This document shows, one piece after another, positions 13,201 through 25,069 of a DNA stretch of 64,000 bases. The notes under the pieces were generated by a model that saw only the letters and a program-made list of their open reading frames with translations, made no database searches and was not told the origin of the DNA. The translations under genes were made by a program, and so were the position numbers. The stretch lies in the NCBI GenBank assembly GCA_007449985.2, contig VIIQ02000079.1, positions 186,001 to 250,000 on the forward strand. The letters are read 5' to 3'. The stretch comes from Desmodesmus armatus. Its lineage: Eukaryota; Chlorophyta; Chlorophyceae; Sphaeropleales; Scenedesmaceae. How positions within the stretch are numbered: position 1 is the stretch's first letter; every line of letters begins with the position of its first letter.

Positions 13201-15424
13201 GCCTGGCGGTGCACTAAAGCCGTTGACTCGCTTGTCAGGGCGGTCACCCCCTCACTGACTAACACAGGGATGGCAGCACGCGTCATGCCTGGGACGTCCC
13301 TCTGCACAGATCAGCAGGAAGTGGCGCCAGCACTATCAGTACAGTCGACCCTACTTGAGGCCAACCTGAGGTTTGACAGTCAAGAGCAGTTTGTGCTTCA
13401 CGCTCAAGGCTGGTTGGGATATTGGAGACAAAGGAGGCACATGCAACAGGTGAAGCTTCGGTGTCATTGGCCACTTGAGATTGTGCGCACAGCAATGCTG
13501 TGTATCTCACAACTGTGGCAGGCTGCAGTTGCAGCTGTGCACCACCAGCGACGCGCTGCATCACCCACTGGCCACAACACCCGAGGCGCATGGGCCTAGG
13601 TGCATGTATGCTGACCGCTGTTGAGTAGGTTTGTGCCCAGCACACTATGCAGCTGGCGCCAGAGAAAAATTACCAAGATCTTCTACTAGGCCGGCCTGGG
13701 AGCAGCGTCAGCAGAGTGTCAGCTGTGCTGCGGTGATGCATGCGGTTTCGGTGGGGTGCTCTGAAAAGTGCTGCTGAGGTGGCAAGTGCTTCTGCCTGCT
13801 GTATGCTGTGTGCTGTGTGCTGTGCCGGGAGCAGCAGCAACCCTCACCAGGCTTGCCATACGCTTGCGAGGCAGCTTGAATTTGTCATCCAGGCTGTGTG
13901 TGAGTTGCACCGCAAAGCGCAGCAAGCTGGTGTCAAACACCTGCAAGGTAACAGACACAGCACACGCCGTGTATAACGGCTATTCGCTTTGTGCAAAGAA
14001 TGGAAACTTCTTATTATGCACTGGCCAGCAGCTTAGCGCCCCTGCTGTTCCAGACAAACCTTTTGTCAACGTGTATGTGTGCAGGAGATGGAAGAAATGG
14101 CACGGCATGCATGCATGCAGCAGCTAGAACGACACGGCCTATAGAGCGATGTAGGACTTAGAGTCCAAGGATACCTGGTTCGGCACACCCATCAACGATT
14201 GATCCAAGAATAACAGCTGTCTGTCTTGCCACCAGTTGGCCCCCTGTAGGGACCTGCGGCACTGCTGTCCACCCCCTGCAGCAAATGCTTGTGGTGCTGG
14301 CTGCTGATCCCCCCTCTGCACAATCGCACGCACAAGCCAGTCCACTGTTCCTTGCACTCCCATCCCTCCGTCCCTTTCCCTCATTGCCTTCACATCACAG
14401 AGGCAGGCTTGCCTGCCCCCTGCCAGCTGATGTGCACAGATATCCCCATCATGCCACATGCACAGACAGCCACAGATTGCAGGCTTACTCGAGCCCAAGC
14501 ATCCTTGCCCCTTCCAGCCTCACCTCGTACTGCGGGTTGAAGGGCATGGCGTGCCATGTGATGTCTCCCTGCCGTATGGCGGCCGTGACAATGTCAACCT
14601 CGGTGGCGTTGGGGCAGGTGACGCCCATGTTTGGGGGGCAGTCCAGAAACAGACTCAACAGCCAGGAGTGAGAGAGGTACCTTGGGGGGGGGGGGCACGC
14701 AGATGTACAGCAAAGGGGGTGCTTGTGAGCATTCTGTGCACTTGCTGGCCTACTACACCAGTCTAACTGCCCTGAATGCAAGGCTGAACTACATGTGGGC
14801 TGCAGGAGCTAGAGGGGAAGCGTACCTGAAGCTGTCTCCGTGCTTGTTGGCTGTCGAAGCCTTCATGTCCTGTGCCAGCCGGGCCTGCACGTGTGTGTGC
14901 TCAGTTACATCAGAGAGGCTTCGATTGCCTGCCATGCTGCGCTGGCTGGCCAGCCAGCCATGGCTGTGGTGGTAAACAGGCACACTGCACCCCCTTGCAC
15001 GAAGCAAGCTGTCTTGTAAATGCTCTGATCACTGCTGTTGCTCGGGCAACATCAGTGGTCCCCAAGAGGAGTGCGCAAGCCTTCAAGGTAGGGGTGTCAG
15101 CAAGGCAAGTGCACACTGCCAGTCCCGACTGTTGCAGTCCATGAAAACGCTCACCGCATGCATAAGGTGCTGATGAAAGTACAGATCGATGACCTTGTTG
15201 TCCAGGTCGGTGAATCCAATATCTGTTGCATCAGAAGTGTCGGAAGATCAGTGGTGATGATGTTTCAACGCCGTGAACACTGCTGCAGCAGCAGACGCAC
15301 CCAGGTGGTTGCTGAATACAAGGTGAACCGTATGACCCTCATACGTCGTCCTGGCTGTGCCCAGGCTGCAGCCAACCAGGAAAAGCAGCAGCACTAGGCA
15401 GGGAGGTGTTTGCAGGTGTTCCAT
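7249..15424 (-). CDS. Secreted GH38-like / DUF5054-family protein, 17 exons, one 1-nt frame break
   Basis: Exons: 15424-15301, 15222-15155, 14884-14826, 14680-14524, 13940-13848, 13301-13192, 12828-12765, 12312-12199, 11849-11694, 11304-11186, 10871-10816, 10445-10289, 9972-9609, 9307-8676, 8411-8118, 7823-7624, 7345-7249. All phases agree except exon 6, which is 110 nt where 111 are needed. The protein would be about 954 residues with a hydrophobic signal peptide (residues 1-25), so it probably acts in the secretory pathway, vacuole or outside the cell. Family signatures in order: NHLDIGFTDL (the HxD metal-site region of alpha-mannosidase-like enzymes), GDITWHAMPFN, RDVPG, VNGFSAPPGVPK (after the break), SSWGDDN, EVGDTWIHG, IPEHTWG, NKTATRLPEALWL, NGSHSLHA and WGTNY. 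Residues of exons 13-14 carry a long Ala/Gln-rich insertion. Assignment to DUF5054 is from memory of these motifs. The substrate is unknown. Confidence 0.85.
12700..12754. repeat. Head-to-head telomere-type repeat inside an intron
   Basis: Two TTTAGGG units are followed directly by about five CCCTAAA units, one of them degenerate. The array lies in intron 7 of the DUF5054 gene, starting about 10 nt after the splice donor of exon 7 on the sense strand. The head-to-head orientation resembles a telomere-repair or fusion insertion, not a chromosome end. Confidence 0.8.
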
Positions 15425-16599
15425 GGCGCTCACGCAACACAGGACAGGCATAACTTATTCTGCAATCAGAACTTCTGGAATGTGCTGGATTTGGAAGAAA
15501 AGGGTTCAGGGTGCGGCCATTGACCAACCCCTGGTCTGTACTGTATTCACCTGTGGGTTTTTGGTCAGCCTGAGCAGGTGCCGTGGTGCATGGACCTGTG
15601 CGGTGTCTGGGGTGAGCAGCTCTTGTTGCTTTTCAGGTGACAACATGGCCAATGTGATGTCAGCGGAGATGCTTTGTGTGTTAGCAGTACAACCGGCGTG
15701 GACGTGGTGAAGCCAGGGGTGCTAATACTCTAACTTAGTAGGTTAGTACCCCTGGGTGAAGCAGGTTTTTTGTTTGGCTTGCAAGTGCAGCGCGTTGCTT
15801 TGCAGATTTGCAGGTTGATATGCAGGCGGCTTTGTGTTGCCCCATCCGTGTGGCTCTCGAGGAGTGCTCATGCCCTTTGAGCCTTGTTTGGCTCCTGAAA
15901 GGGCGTCAGGCGAGTCCCTGATCCAGTAAAGTAGTAGTAGTAGTGTTACTACTGCTCCTACACACAACGGTGTGACAACGTCATTGTGCACCAACATCAG
16001 ACAGAACCCACGTCACAGCACGTCACACGTGCTGTACAGCAACATCATAAGCACCAAGCTGACACTGGGGTCACGTGCTTCCTGGTACTGGTACTGGTGG
16101 GTTTGGTCCAAAGTCCATGTCTTGGGCGCACAGCCCACTGCCATGCTCGGCTCACAGCATAGACGCAAGCCTGCACAGACGCAAGCCGGTGCAGAGCAAA
16201 CTGCCTGAAAGTTGACACCATGCCGTTCGCTGACCCCTGTTGGCTGCCAAGATGGCACAAGCACCAGTGCTGCCAAGATGGCACAAGCCCCAACATGACT
16301 GGGGCTAAACCAGGACAAACTGGGATCGAGGTGTCCAGTGCCAATGCCACAGAGGCAATGCGCTTGGACACACTCCCTCTCGATCCTGCACAATTCATCT
16401 CATCCTGGTTTGACCGCTGACAATGACACACGACGCAGCACCTCCTCTGGGGGCTGCAGAAGCCACTGTTCAAGCTGGTATGGGCCCCATAGGAACACTG
16501 TGACAGGCAACTACTAGTTCATCTCGGGCAGGCCGCAACAACACACCCCAAACATGTAGGGGCTCCACAACAATCTGCCAAAACCCATGCGTGGCCGGG

Positions 16600-18560
16600 A
16601 AGCATGCAGGGACCCTTCGAGGCCAACCGTGCTGCAAGCTTTGGAGACTTGCTTGCAGCACGAGCCATACTGCACTGTTCTACAACACAGCAGAGCAAAG
16701 CAAAGACGGCCTGATGTACCGTGAGCTGCCTGATTGGGCTCCAAGGCTGCTGTGCCACTGTGGACTGAATAGATAGCAGGATGTATGTGACGCTGTCCCA
16801 AATCAACACCCAGTACTAGTTGCGGGCCGGACAAAGTCCAGGGCTACAAAGCACATTTCATCAAAATCAGCTGCGGCACGCCATCACCTTGCCCAGCACA
16901 GTTCATCAAACTCAACTGCAGCACACCATCACCTTGGGCTGCTGGGTTCACCCAAGCCAGCCAGCCATACATGTTCCGCACCAAGACCCCAGAACAAGGC
17001 TTGAGCAAGCAAAGCGCCGCCCAGCACTGCAGCCATATGAAAGCAGCAGGCTCCTAGTTCGAAGGCTCTTGAAACAGGAGGATGGGCAGGCCAACAGCAG
17101 CGCTGGCGCTGCTCTTGACAAGCCGTTCATGCCTGCACACAAGCACAACAAACTACTGCCAGATGTCGACTGTGCTTGCCCCAGCAACACCAACACTATG
17201 CTGCACCGCACATTGCCATACAGCACACACAACTGCAAACTCTCCGTTGCACCGTGCAACATAAGAGCACAACATAACTTGACACATAATCTGCTGTGCA
17301 CTCTTCCCACACAGCCAGGCACTTGTGCCACAAGGTGTACATGTATGCTGTTGAAGGGCGCCCCTGTCATGGCCATCTCTCATTGCGACGCCAAGGTTGA
17401 CAGTGTTGGCACCACAACATGGCGTACGACACTTTCACGTGCAGATGCACAACATGCAGCATTGACTTTCCACGAACACTCGCAGAGCTGAGGTGGTGCA
17501 ACCAAGCCACATTCCAGACTTTTGCCACACCTAAACAGTTGTGCGAGAACCCAACGGGCATAGCCCAAGCCAGATGTTATGCAGAAGGGCTCCGGTGGGT
17601 CCACCCATGCTGTTGGCCCAAGCCTCCTGCTGCTCAGGTGCCAAAACATGAGAAGCCTAGGGAGCACCTATCACCAGACGGCAACCAACAGGACTCAGCA
17701 AATAGCAGGTGCATAGGCAGGTATCAAGATCCTGTCTGGTCCTGACTGGGAAGGCCATGACACCAGGGGCAAACGGGAGTGTAGCCGACCCACACCACGC
17801 GCCAGGCACTCATTTGACATGCGCTCACTTTTTGCAAGTACTACCTGGCACAGTATGCCAGGCGCACTCACGGTTGTCATGGGTAGAGAGGTCGCACATG
17901 TGCCCATCTTGCACCACCCACCACCCACGCCATCGGGACCTGTGCAACACGCATGTGCTGCGGGGATGTATACGGTGCAACCAGCTACCCCCCGCCAAGG
18001 GCGCTCACAGGTGCACCTCGAGCACACAGCGCTTGATGCACGCCACACAATCAGCTGTCAAACCCGGCTTGAAGCCAGGGCAAAAACATTGCAAACATGT
18101 GTTGCATCAACCAGCAAGCCAGCAGCACTTGTCGACACAGGCCAGGCATCCACGACAGACAAAACACGGCAAAACTGCATGTGGTCACCCTGCCATACTG
18201 TGGCAGTAACCAGGCCTTGATAGAGATGAGGGTGATCATAGCAGAGGCCACGCGGCGGCTGGCCATCCATGCACAGCCTGCATGTGGAACACGATGTTAC
18301 TGCCATGACGACAACCTGGCCCTGTTTGCAGAGGGAACTGCTGCTGTTATGGTAGTAACAGCAGTGCTGGTGGTAGCACGTGCTGGCACACACACAGCAT
18401 GACCGATGCTACAAGCACGGACAGGCACGCAAAAGCACGTGACCCTCACTACTGGCTGGCGCTACACTGCGCAGTTCAAAAGGAAGGTACACAAAGGCAT
18501 GCAATGCCAGTCATTGCCGACTCAACCAGGTTGGGGCAACACGAGCATAGCAACATGCCC
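16600..18560. repeat. Copy A of a diverged ~2 kb tandem duplication
   Basis: Matches copy B (about 18700-20680) in collinear order with offsets of about 2.0-2.1 kb. Anchors: CAGGGACCCTT at 16609 and 18708; AAGCCAGATGT at 17567 and 19671; CTGCGGGGATG at 17958 and 19965; GCCATACTGTGGCAGT near 18191 and 20231. Intervening sequence is diverged with many indels and no shared open frame. Boundaries are approximate. Confidence 0.65.
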
Positions 18561-18699
18561 TGAAGCCAGCAGATTTCAACACCCACGGCATGCGGACTGC
18601 CACAGCTCTTGGCAGATAGGCTTGAATGGTGACAAACATACATGCACGGCTTTCCATATGGCTCAGAAACAGGGCTGACCCGGACGGCAGTGGGCTGCA

Positions 18700-20680
18700 C
18701 GACAGGGACCCTTGCAGGCCAAGCGTGCAGCAAGCCTGAGGGACTTCCCCTTGTCTTCAACTCGAGCCCAAACTGAATAAACTTGCTACTACTGCTGCTT
18801 TTACTAAATACAAGCAGAACAGGCACAGACCAACATGGTGCACTGTGACCTGCCTGGGGAGGCACCTTGATGACTGCCATGCCCCTGTAAACGAGACAAA
18901 TAGTAGGACAAATGAGGTATTCCAAGGGCATCATCCACCACTAGCCTTGAGCCAGACAACCCCCAAGCCTTTGACGGCACAATTCATCATACAGAGCTGC
19001 AGCACCCGATCACCTTGTGCGGCTGGGTTCGCCCAAGCCAACCGAATACACAAGTTCTGCATGGAGACCCCCGAATAAGGCATACCCTGACGCCGACGGC
19101 CGCCCAGCACTGCAGGCAGCCACATGAAACCTGCACATGCCTGGCTTGCAGGTTCCCGGCAGGGAAGAATGGCAAACCAGCTGCACTGACGGCCTCTTAT
19201 GACAAGCAGTTTTGCCAGCACACAAGCTCAACAAACAACTGTGTGCCCTTTCCTATGTCGGCTGTGCTTGCTCAAGCAACACAATGCCCTACAGGACATA
19301 CCCACCCTCAACCCACCCTCAGCTGCATCGTTGAAGCTGAGCAATCAACAATGGACACCATCTCGATGCTTGACACCCACTCAAACACTTGACACACAGC
19401 CTGCTGACCACTTGGCCCCCATAGCCAGACACTCGTGCGACAATATGGTATGTGTGTGTTGCTGGAGGGGCGGCCACCTCCTTGAAAGGCAAAAGAAGAC
19501 AGCGATGGCACCACAGCAATGGCGTTTGATGCTTCACTTACACAGTGAACAACATACGGCCACAAAGTACCCTTGTCTACCTACCCCTGCAAAGCTGGGT
19601 AATCACAACCAAACCCTCTCAGCAGTCCCCCACTGTAGAGGGCCCTGCATGAAGGCAACGACCAAAGCTCAAGCCAGATGTAATGCAGAGCAGTCCTACT
19701 CATGCTTTGTACGCCATGCCCCCTGCTGCTCAGGCCCCAACACATGAGAGTACAGGAAGCACCTGCCAGCAAACGACAAAGAACAACAACCAGCATAGCA
19801 GGTGTAGTAAGAAGGCTGTCATGCCCTCACCGGTCCTGCCTGAAAAGGCCAGAAAAGGCCTTAGGCCGCCACCCTAGCAACAAACAGGGATGCAGACTCC
19901 ACACCGCCCGCGTTTCCCACACCAACTGAGCCAGCGTCCAGGCTATTTAACATATGCAGCTGGGCTGCGGGGATGCATGCACAGTGCAACCAGCTACCCA
20001 AGGCTAGGGGCAGCAACATGCACACCTTGAGCACGCTTATGCTTGACCCTCACTCAGCTGTCAAACCAAGGGCAGGACAACAACGTTGCAAGCATCCTGT
20101 ATGTATTGCCACAAAGCAGCAAGGCAGAAGGGTCTAGCGACACAGGCCGCCTGCCTGTTGCTTGCCTGCCGCGTCAGGGGGCATCCAGATGACGCAGACA
20201 AAGACACGGCAAAGCTGCACAGGGTCACATTGCCATACTGTGGCAGTTGGTGACAACAAGCATGGATAGTGATGAGGAGGACAGGTGACTACATGAGAAA
20301 GTCACACCATGGGTGACCATCCATGCACAGCGCCGCCCTCACGTGATGACAATGCGTTGACGGCAACCCAATTGTGTCAGTAGCACTAGTAGTGGCACAT
20401 GCTAGACACACAACACCTGGCGTGTACCCAGCAGCCGTGCTGCTGCTGCTGGTAGGTGCAGTAGCGCTAGCAGTGGCGCATGCTAGACACACACCACCCT
20501 GGCGTACCCCCAGCCACAGACATGCATCAGCATGGGACTCATCACGTGACGCTACACTGCAGTATGTATGAAGGTAAAGCACAGGCCAGCATGCATGCGA
20601 CTGGCTGCCAATGACAGGCATGACCGACTCAAACGGGGTTGCACCAACAAGAGCACATGTGGTTATGACAGCTGTTGGGC
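18700..20680. repeat. Copy B of the diverged ~2 kb tandem duplication
   Basis: Collinear partner of copy A. Within copy B a further local duplication is visible: a phrase containing GCATGCTAGACACACA-type sequence occurs near 20395-20425 and again near 20475-20505, flanking a CTG tract. It carries no recognisable gene or terminal repeats. Confidence 0.6.
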
Positions 20681-21324
20681 AGTATGCCCACTCTGCAGTC
20701 CAAAACACAATGCAACATGCAGGCACGGCAAGCAGCACGCCGCACTGCACCACTTATGAAGAGCAATGCGCATCAAAAGTGCAAGCCATCTGAGCAGCCA
20801 TCTGAGCAGTCTTCAGACTGCCATGAGGAGCCCAGCAGCACCCTTGCATCAGGGTCGCATTCATAACCAAGTCATACACTCAATGCCAATGAGCTGCTAC
20901 ACTCAGCACAGCATGGTCTCTCACTGCGTGTGGCCGGTCACAACGGCATGAGCAGTGACTTGACGATTCACCACAATTGTGCTCTGACACAAGCCTACAC
21001 AGGGTGCGGCTGTAGTGAGCAGCAGTGCGCAGCAGTGACCAGCAACACAACCAGCCAGTTTCTCAAAGTGAATAACGAAACAAGGACCCTCCGGTTATTG
21101 GGTGGTCACTATGCCCAGGGCCTGTCTGACCAACACTGCCTTCGCCCTGAAGCCCGGTTCTGGGTCATTGGCACGGCTTGTGATGCAGACAGTTAGTCCA
21201 GCTGCCCAGAACAAAATTGTAGATGCGGCCATATGCGCCATATGTGGAGGCTGTGCAACACATGTATGGCGTGCTGGCATTGCCCCGGACTCACAAGGGA
21301 CCACTCCGCTCACAAGACGACCGC

Positions 21325-24300
21325 CTAGTAGAAGCATGCTGTGTAACATGCTGTGACGCACCGCTGCTGTGCTGCGCAGCATGCTAGCAGCACAATTGCA
21401 GCACCAACAGTGCTGAGGCCCAGGCCCAAGCGTGCACATACAAACTTGCACTCAACAAAACAAGACGAGCAACAAACCCGCGCACTGCCTACGGCCTGGC
21501 TGGTGGGCAGCGACAAGACACCACAATCTGCAGCTGTGGTTGAACAGAAACAGACCCAACAGGGAAGTGTGCTCCTGGCTGCAAGGCTGCACCAGCAGAC
21601 AACCCGACACTGAGCGCACCACTCACATTGCTCCGGCAGGCCACCAAGCACGTGGCCAAGCTGCCCCGGATACGCCCTGTTGACCACCATTGCCATGCCA
21701 CGCCACGGCACTGCTGCCGACATCAGCTGACGGGGGGCCACTGACCCTGAGATGTACGTGACCTTGTCACACGGACTGTCAGCCACAAACCCCGGCCCAA
21801 ACCGCACCCCACCACCAAAGAAACCGACATCACCGATCCCAGCACTGGAAGAGCCATTGGCCAGCAGACAGCGCTGCTGCTGGGAGCCCAGGGGTGTCCC
21901 CACGAATGCTGCAGCACCCATGTGGCTGTTGCCAACGGCACCAGGCGCAAACGGCCCAACATGGCTGCCAGCAAGGGGTGTACAGCACTGCGACAGCCCG
22001 GCTCATGGCTGCCCTGAGCATCCAACCCCACAGCGGCGGCAGCTGCAGCGATCATGCTTGCATCAGCCATCAACCCCGCACTAGCAGACATGTAGCTGAC
22101 AGGCTCATGCTGCATGTGGGCATTGAACAAGCCGTGCTGCTGCAGGTGGTTGGGTGCATAGGAAGCACAGCTATCAGCACGAGCAGCAGGTGCAAACCGG
22201 CTAGGGCAGTGAGTGTTCTGCTGCAGCATGTTGGCGTAGAGCACAGGCCCCAGGGTAGCCTGGTGAAGACCGCCACCTGCAGCAGCAGAGTTGGGGCCCC
22301 CCAACTCCACAGTGCAGGCTGATCCATCGCTCATTGCCAGCGATGCCGTGCTTGCCGCATGTGAGAGCTGACCCTACAGGAGCACACAGTGGCAGTGCGT
22401 CATGAAACATGACAGGAACACCTTCAGCAAGGGGCAAATTGCGAAACACAGGGTTGGACTGTGCAACACACAACAAGAAGACTGGAAACATGCTGCGCTC
22501 ACTGCACCGTCAGGACTCAGTGGCTGAACAATAGGTGCACAAGTAGCGAAGCATAACATCGTGTGACCCCACCAGCAACAGATATGCCCCAAAATTTAGA
22601 CCCTGCTGCTGGGTCTGACACAGCTCAAACTCACCCAGCCACCAGGCACAAACACGCTGGACAAGGGTATGGCAGTTGGCATACTGCAGGCGGCAGAGAG
22701 TCCAACATCCTGGTAGTAGGTGCCGTGTTGTGCATCTGGCCCCAGCACACCACCTGCAGGGAGCAGCCAGCCATGTCCAACCACGCCGCTGACAGCGCCA
22801 TGCCGTTGGCCTGCGGCGCAGACCCCCGCGGCTGCGAGTGCGCTTTGTGCAGCCGCTCCATGCCCTGCTAGGACACCCCATGACGCCGTAGGTGCTGAGG
22901 ACAGGCCCATGCCTGCCAGCTGGGGTAGCATGGCAGCAACGCCCCTGTGAGCCATGGGGCCAGCCCGGCTTGTGGCAGCAGGAGCCAGGTGTGGCGCGCC
23001 TGCAGCCACACAAACCTGCTGCAGGCCAAAAGCGACAGCCCGGCGCATCTGCGCCCGGTAGCGGCTCTTGGATCCGGCCATGGCCAGCGCCTTGTGCTTG
23101 GCCTCGAAGACACCTGCACGGCAAAAGCAGCGGCAGCAGGACATGCACAGGCAGCGACATGCAGCACACAACCTGGGTCAGAAATGGTCGGCGATGAATC
23201 CTTTGAAGGGCCAGTATGCGGTGTCAGACCAACCAGGACGGGCAGCATGTCCATGCGCTCGACGTTTGAGGGTCGGACCTTTGGTGTTAGGGTTCTCGCG
23301 CCGGTGACGGCTGGGGTCGGCCCACTCCACCACCATGGTGGTCTCGCCTCCTGTCCAGTGGTACTTGTTGTGCAGGGCCTCCATGGCAGCCAGGGCCGAG
23401 GCGATGTGCGTGAACACGACAATACCACAGCCCTGCAGCAACAGGCGGACATGGACAACAGCACAGGCACAATTGAGTGTGTGGCAGGCTTTAAATGGGC
23501 TCTGGGCAGTGCGCTCAGGCACCACATAGGCACACCCCGCTGTCATGCTCACACGGCATCAATGTTCAATGGCGTTTGAACTGTGAGATGTGTGACTCCG
23601 CTTGCATCATCGGGGCACTTGGTGACAAGTGGATTGGTATGGTACAAAGTTGCGCATGCGGCTTGCATGTTGTGGATGATCTGGACCAGCCGAACAGAGC
23701 CTGGGCATGCGCCAAATCTTCCCAGCATCCCTGCCCACAGTTTCCAGGCTACCTGGCCTGCAAACCAGTGCATGACCGCACCTTGCTTGTCTTGGCCGAG
23801 GCCCATGGGCGGAACAGGTTGAGGGACTGCACCTTGCCAAACTGCACAAACAGCTCGAGGATGGACTCGTGGGACACTGTTGGTGGCACCCGCGCAAAGA
23901 AGAGGCTGCTGCCCAGAACAATAGGGTTGTCACACCCAGCTGTCTCGTCAGAAGGCTGCTGCTCAACATCAGCTGCACCATATGGTCCACCCTGCTGTCC
24001 TGCCTGAGTGTTGCTTGCCGTGCTGCATGCGTCAATGGTGCCTAGTGCCGGGCAGGACAGGGGCACTGGGATGCACTGGACCTCTGTCAGGTTGGCCTGC
24101 AGCTGGGACATGCTGTGCCCCAGCGCCAGGTACTCAACAGCAGGGCTGCCTGGGCTGCTTTGGGTTGCAGCGTTTGCAATGCTGCACTGACTGACCAGGG
24201 GCTGCTGACTGCTGCAGTGTGCGGCTGTGTTGTAGAAGGTTTCTGTGGGCTGGTCATCACGGTCGCTTGCAGAGCCTGGTTTGGAGGGGGCATCTGCTGC

Positions 24301-24532
24301 TGCATCAAAGTCTGACCCCACCTGAGCGAAACAAGCAAGCAAGGCACAGTGCGTCGGAACAAGCAATCAGTAACATGGAAAACAAGATGTAGAAATCAAT
24401 CAGCAGATAATGAAAGCTTGCGTGGTTTGGACAGCACAACGTATCGAATCGATCGTCGTCGTTGTGCAGATGCGGCACAACCCCACGACTTACCTTGCCG
24501 TCTTGCGTTGAACCCCTTTGCGTATAGTGCAT
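21325..24532 (-). CDS. RRM-domain RNA-binding protein
   Basis: Exons: 24532-24494, 24321-23782, 23432-23279, 23113-22635, 22367-21627, 21527-21325. The start is MHYTQRGSTQDGK|, followed by gtaagt. An RRM spans roughly residues 151-240, with RNP2-like LFFARV and RNP1-like KGCGIVVF split by intron 2, then a WADPSRHRR tail. The fold and the EALHNKY / VVEWADP pattern resemble RRMs of CELF/Bruno and FCA proteins. The rest is low-complexity Ala/Gly/Gln-rich sequence, typical of RNA-binding regulators. Exon 5 must change frame once (near 22005): one extra G in the GG before CTGTCGC restores PLAGSHVGPFAPG and the following glycine-rich frame. The last 99-nt intron is optional, since the frame stays open to the same stop either way. 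The donor of exon 3 (AAAG|gtccga) is weak. RNA target unknown. Confidence 0.65.
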
Positions 24533-25069
24533 ACAACCTCACAGGTTTGGAACAGGTCTGTTGTATCCAACATGTCCAACATGATGCTCCTGTTCTCTTC
24601 TGTTCAGCAGGCTCCTACACCCGCATGTAGGAAGGTTCACGATCTAATGCAGCAGGGGCCGGTGAGTCTGCCAGGCGTGCACTGGACGATTGGGTTGGTG
24701 GACGTCTTCCCGCCTTCCAGGTCACTGAGGTGTTCTACGCTTCAGCATGAAGTGCTGAAGTGTTTTATGTTGCTTCAAAGCGATCGTAACATTCTTGCGC
24801 AGCATCTTGAGCCCAAGGCCATTCAAGACTCATGGGCAAGTAACAAAAGTACAAGTGTCCATGGGCGCATGGGCGTCGGTCAATCAATGTGTTCACAGAT
24901 TGTGGTGCATCCATTGAATTGGAACCAATAACGCGCCAACGCCCATGACCACCACACTGGGGCATCACTGCTGGACAGCTCAGGTAACATGATCACCAAC
25001 AACATGGTAACATGACCACCAACCTGCAGCTGCAGCAGCCCGCTGTAATCACTGCACTGCATAACACCC
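24533..25069. other. Intergenic: 3' flank of SGPP and upstream region of the RRM gene
   Basis: About 540 bp between two minus-strand genes. It should contain the SGPP 3' UTR and the RRM-gene promoter. A short imperfect inverted repeat (CTTCAGCATGAAGTGCTGAAG-like) is visible near 24741. No gene is seen. Confidence 0.4.

Larger units (their letters stand above)
15425..21324. other. Gene-poor repetitive region
   Basis: I found no exon chain here. Most of the stretch is the diverged tandem duplication annotated separately. Other features are a short tandem duplication of GCTGCCAAGATGGCACAAGC near 16240-16285 and a perfect hairpin (ACTGCTGTTA ... TAACAGCAGT) near 18338-18365. Open frames on both strands are short, and neither copy of the duplication keeps a common one. 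Confidence 0.5.

Noticed and set aside
16600..20680. Pair of retrotransposon LTRs
   Set aside because: The copies lie side by side without an internal coding region, TG...CA ends or a target duplication that I could find.
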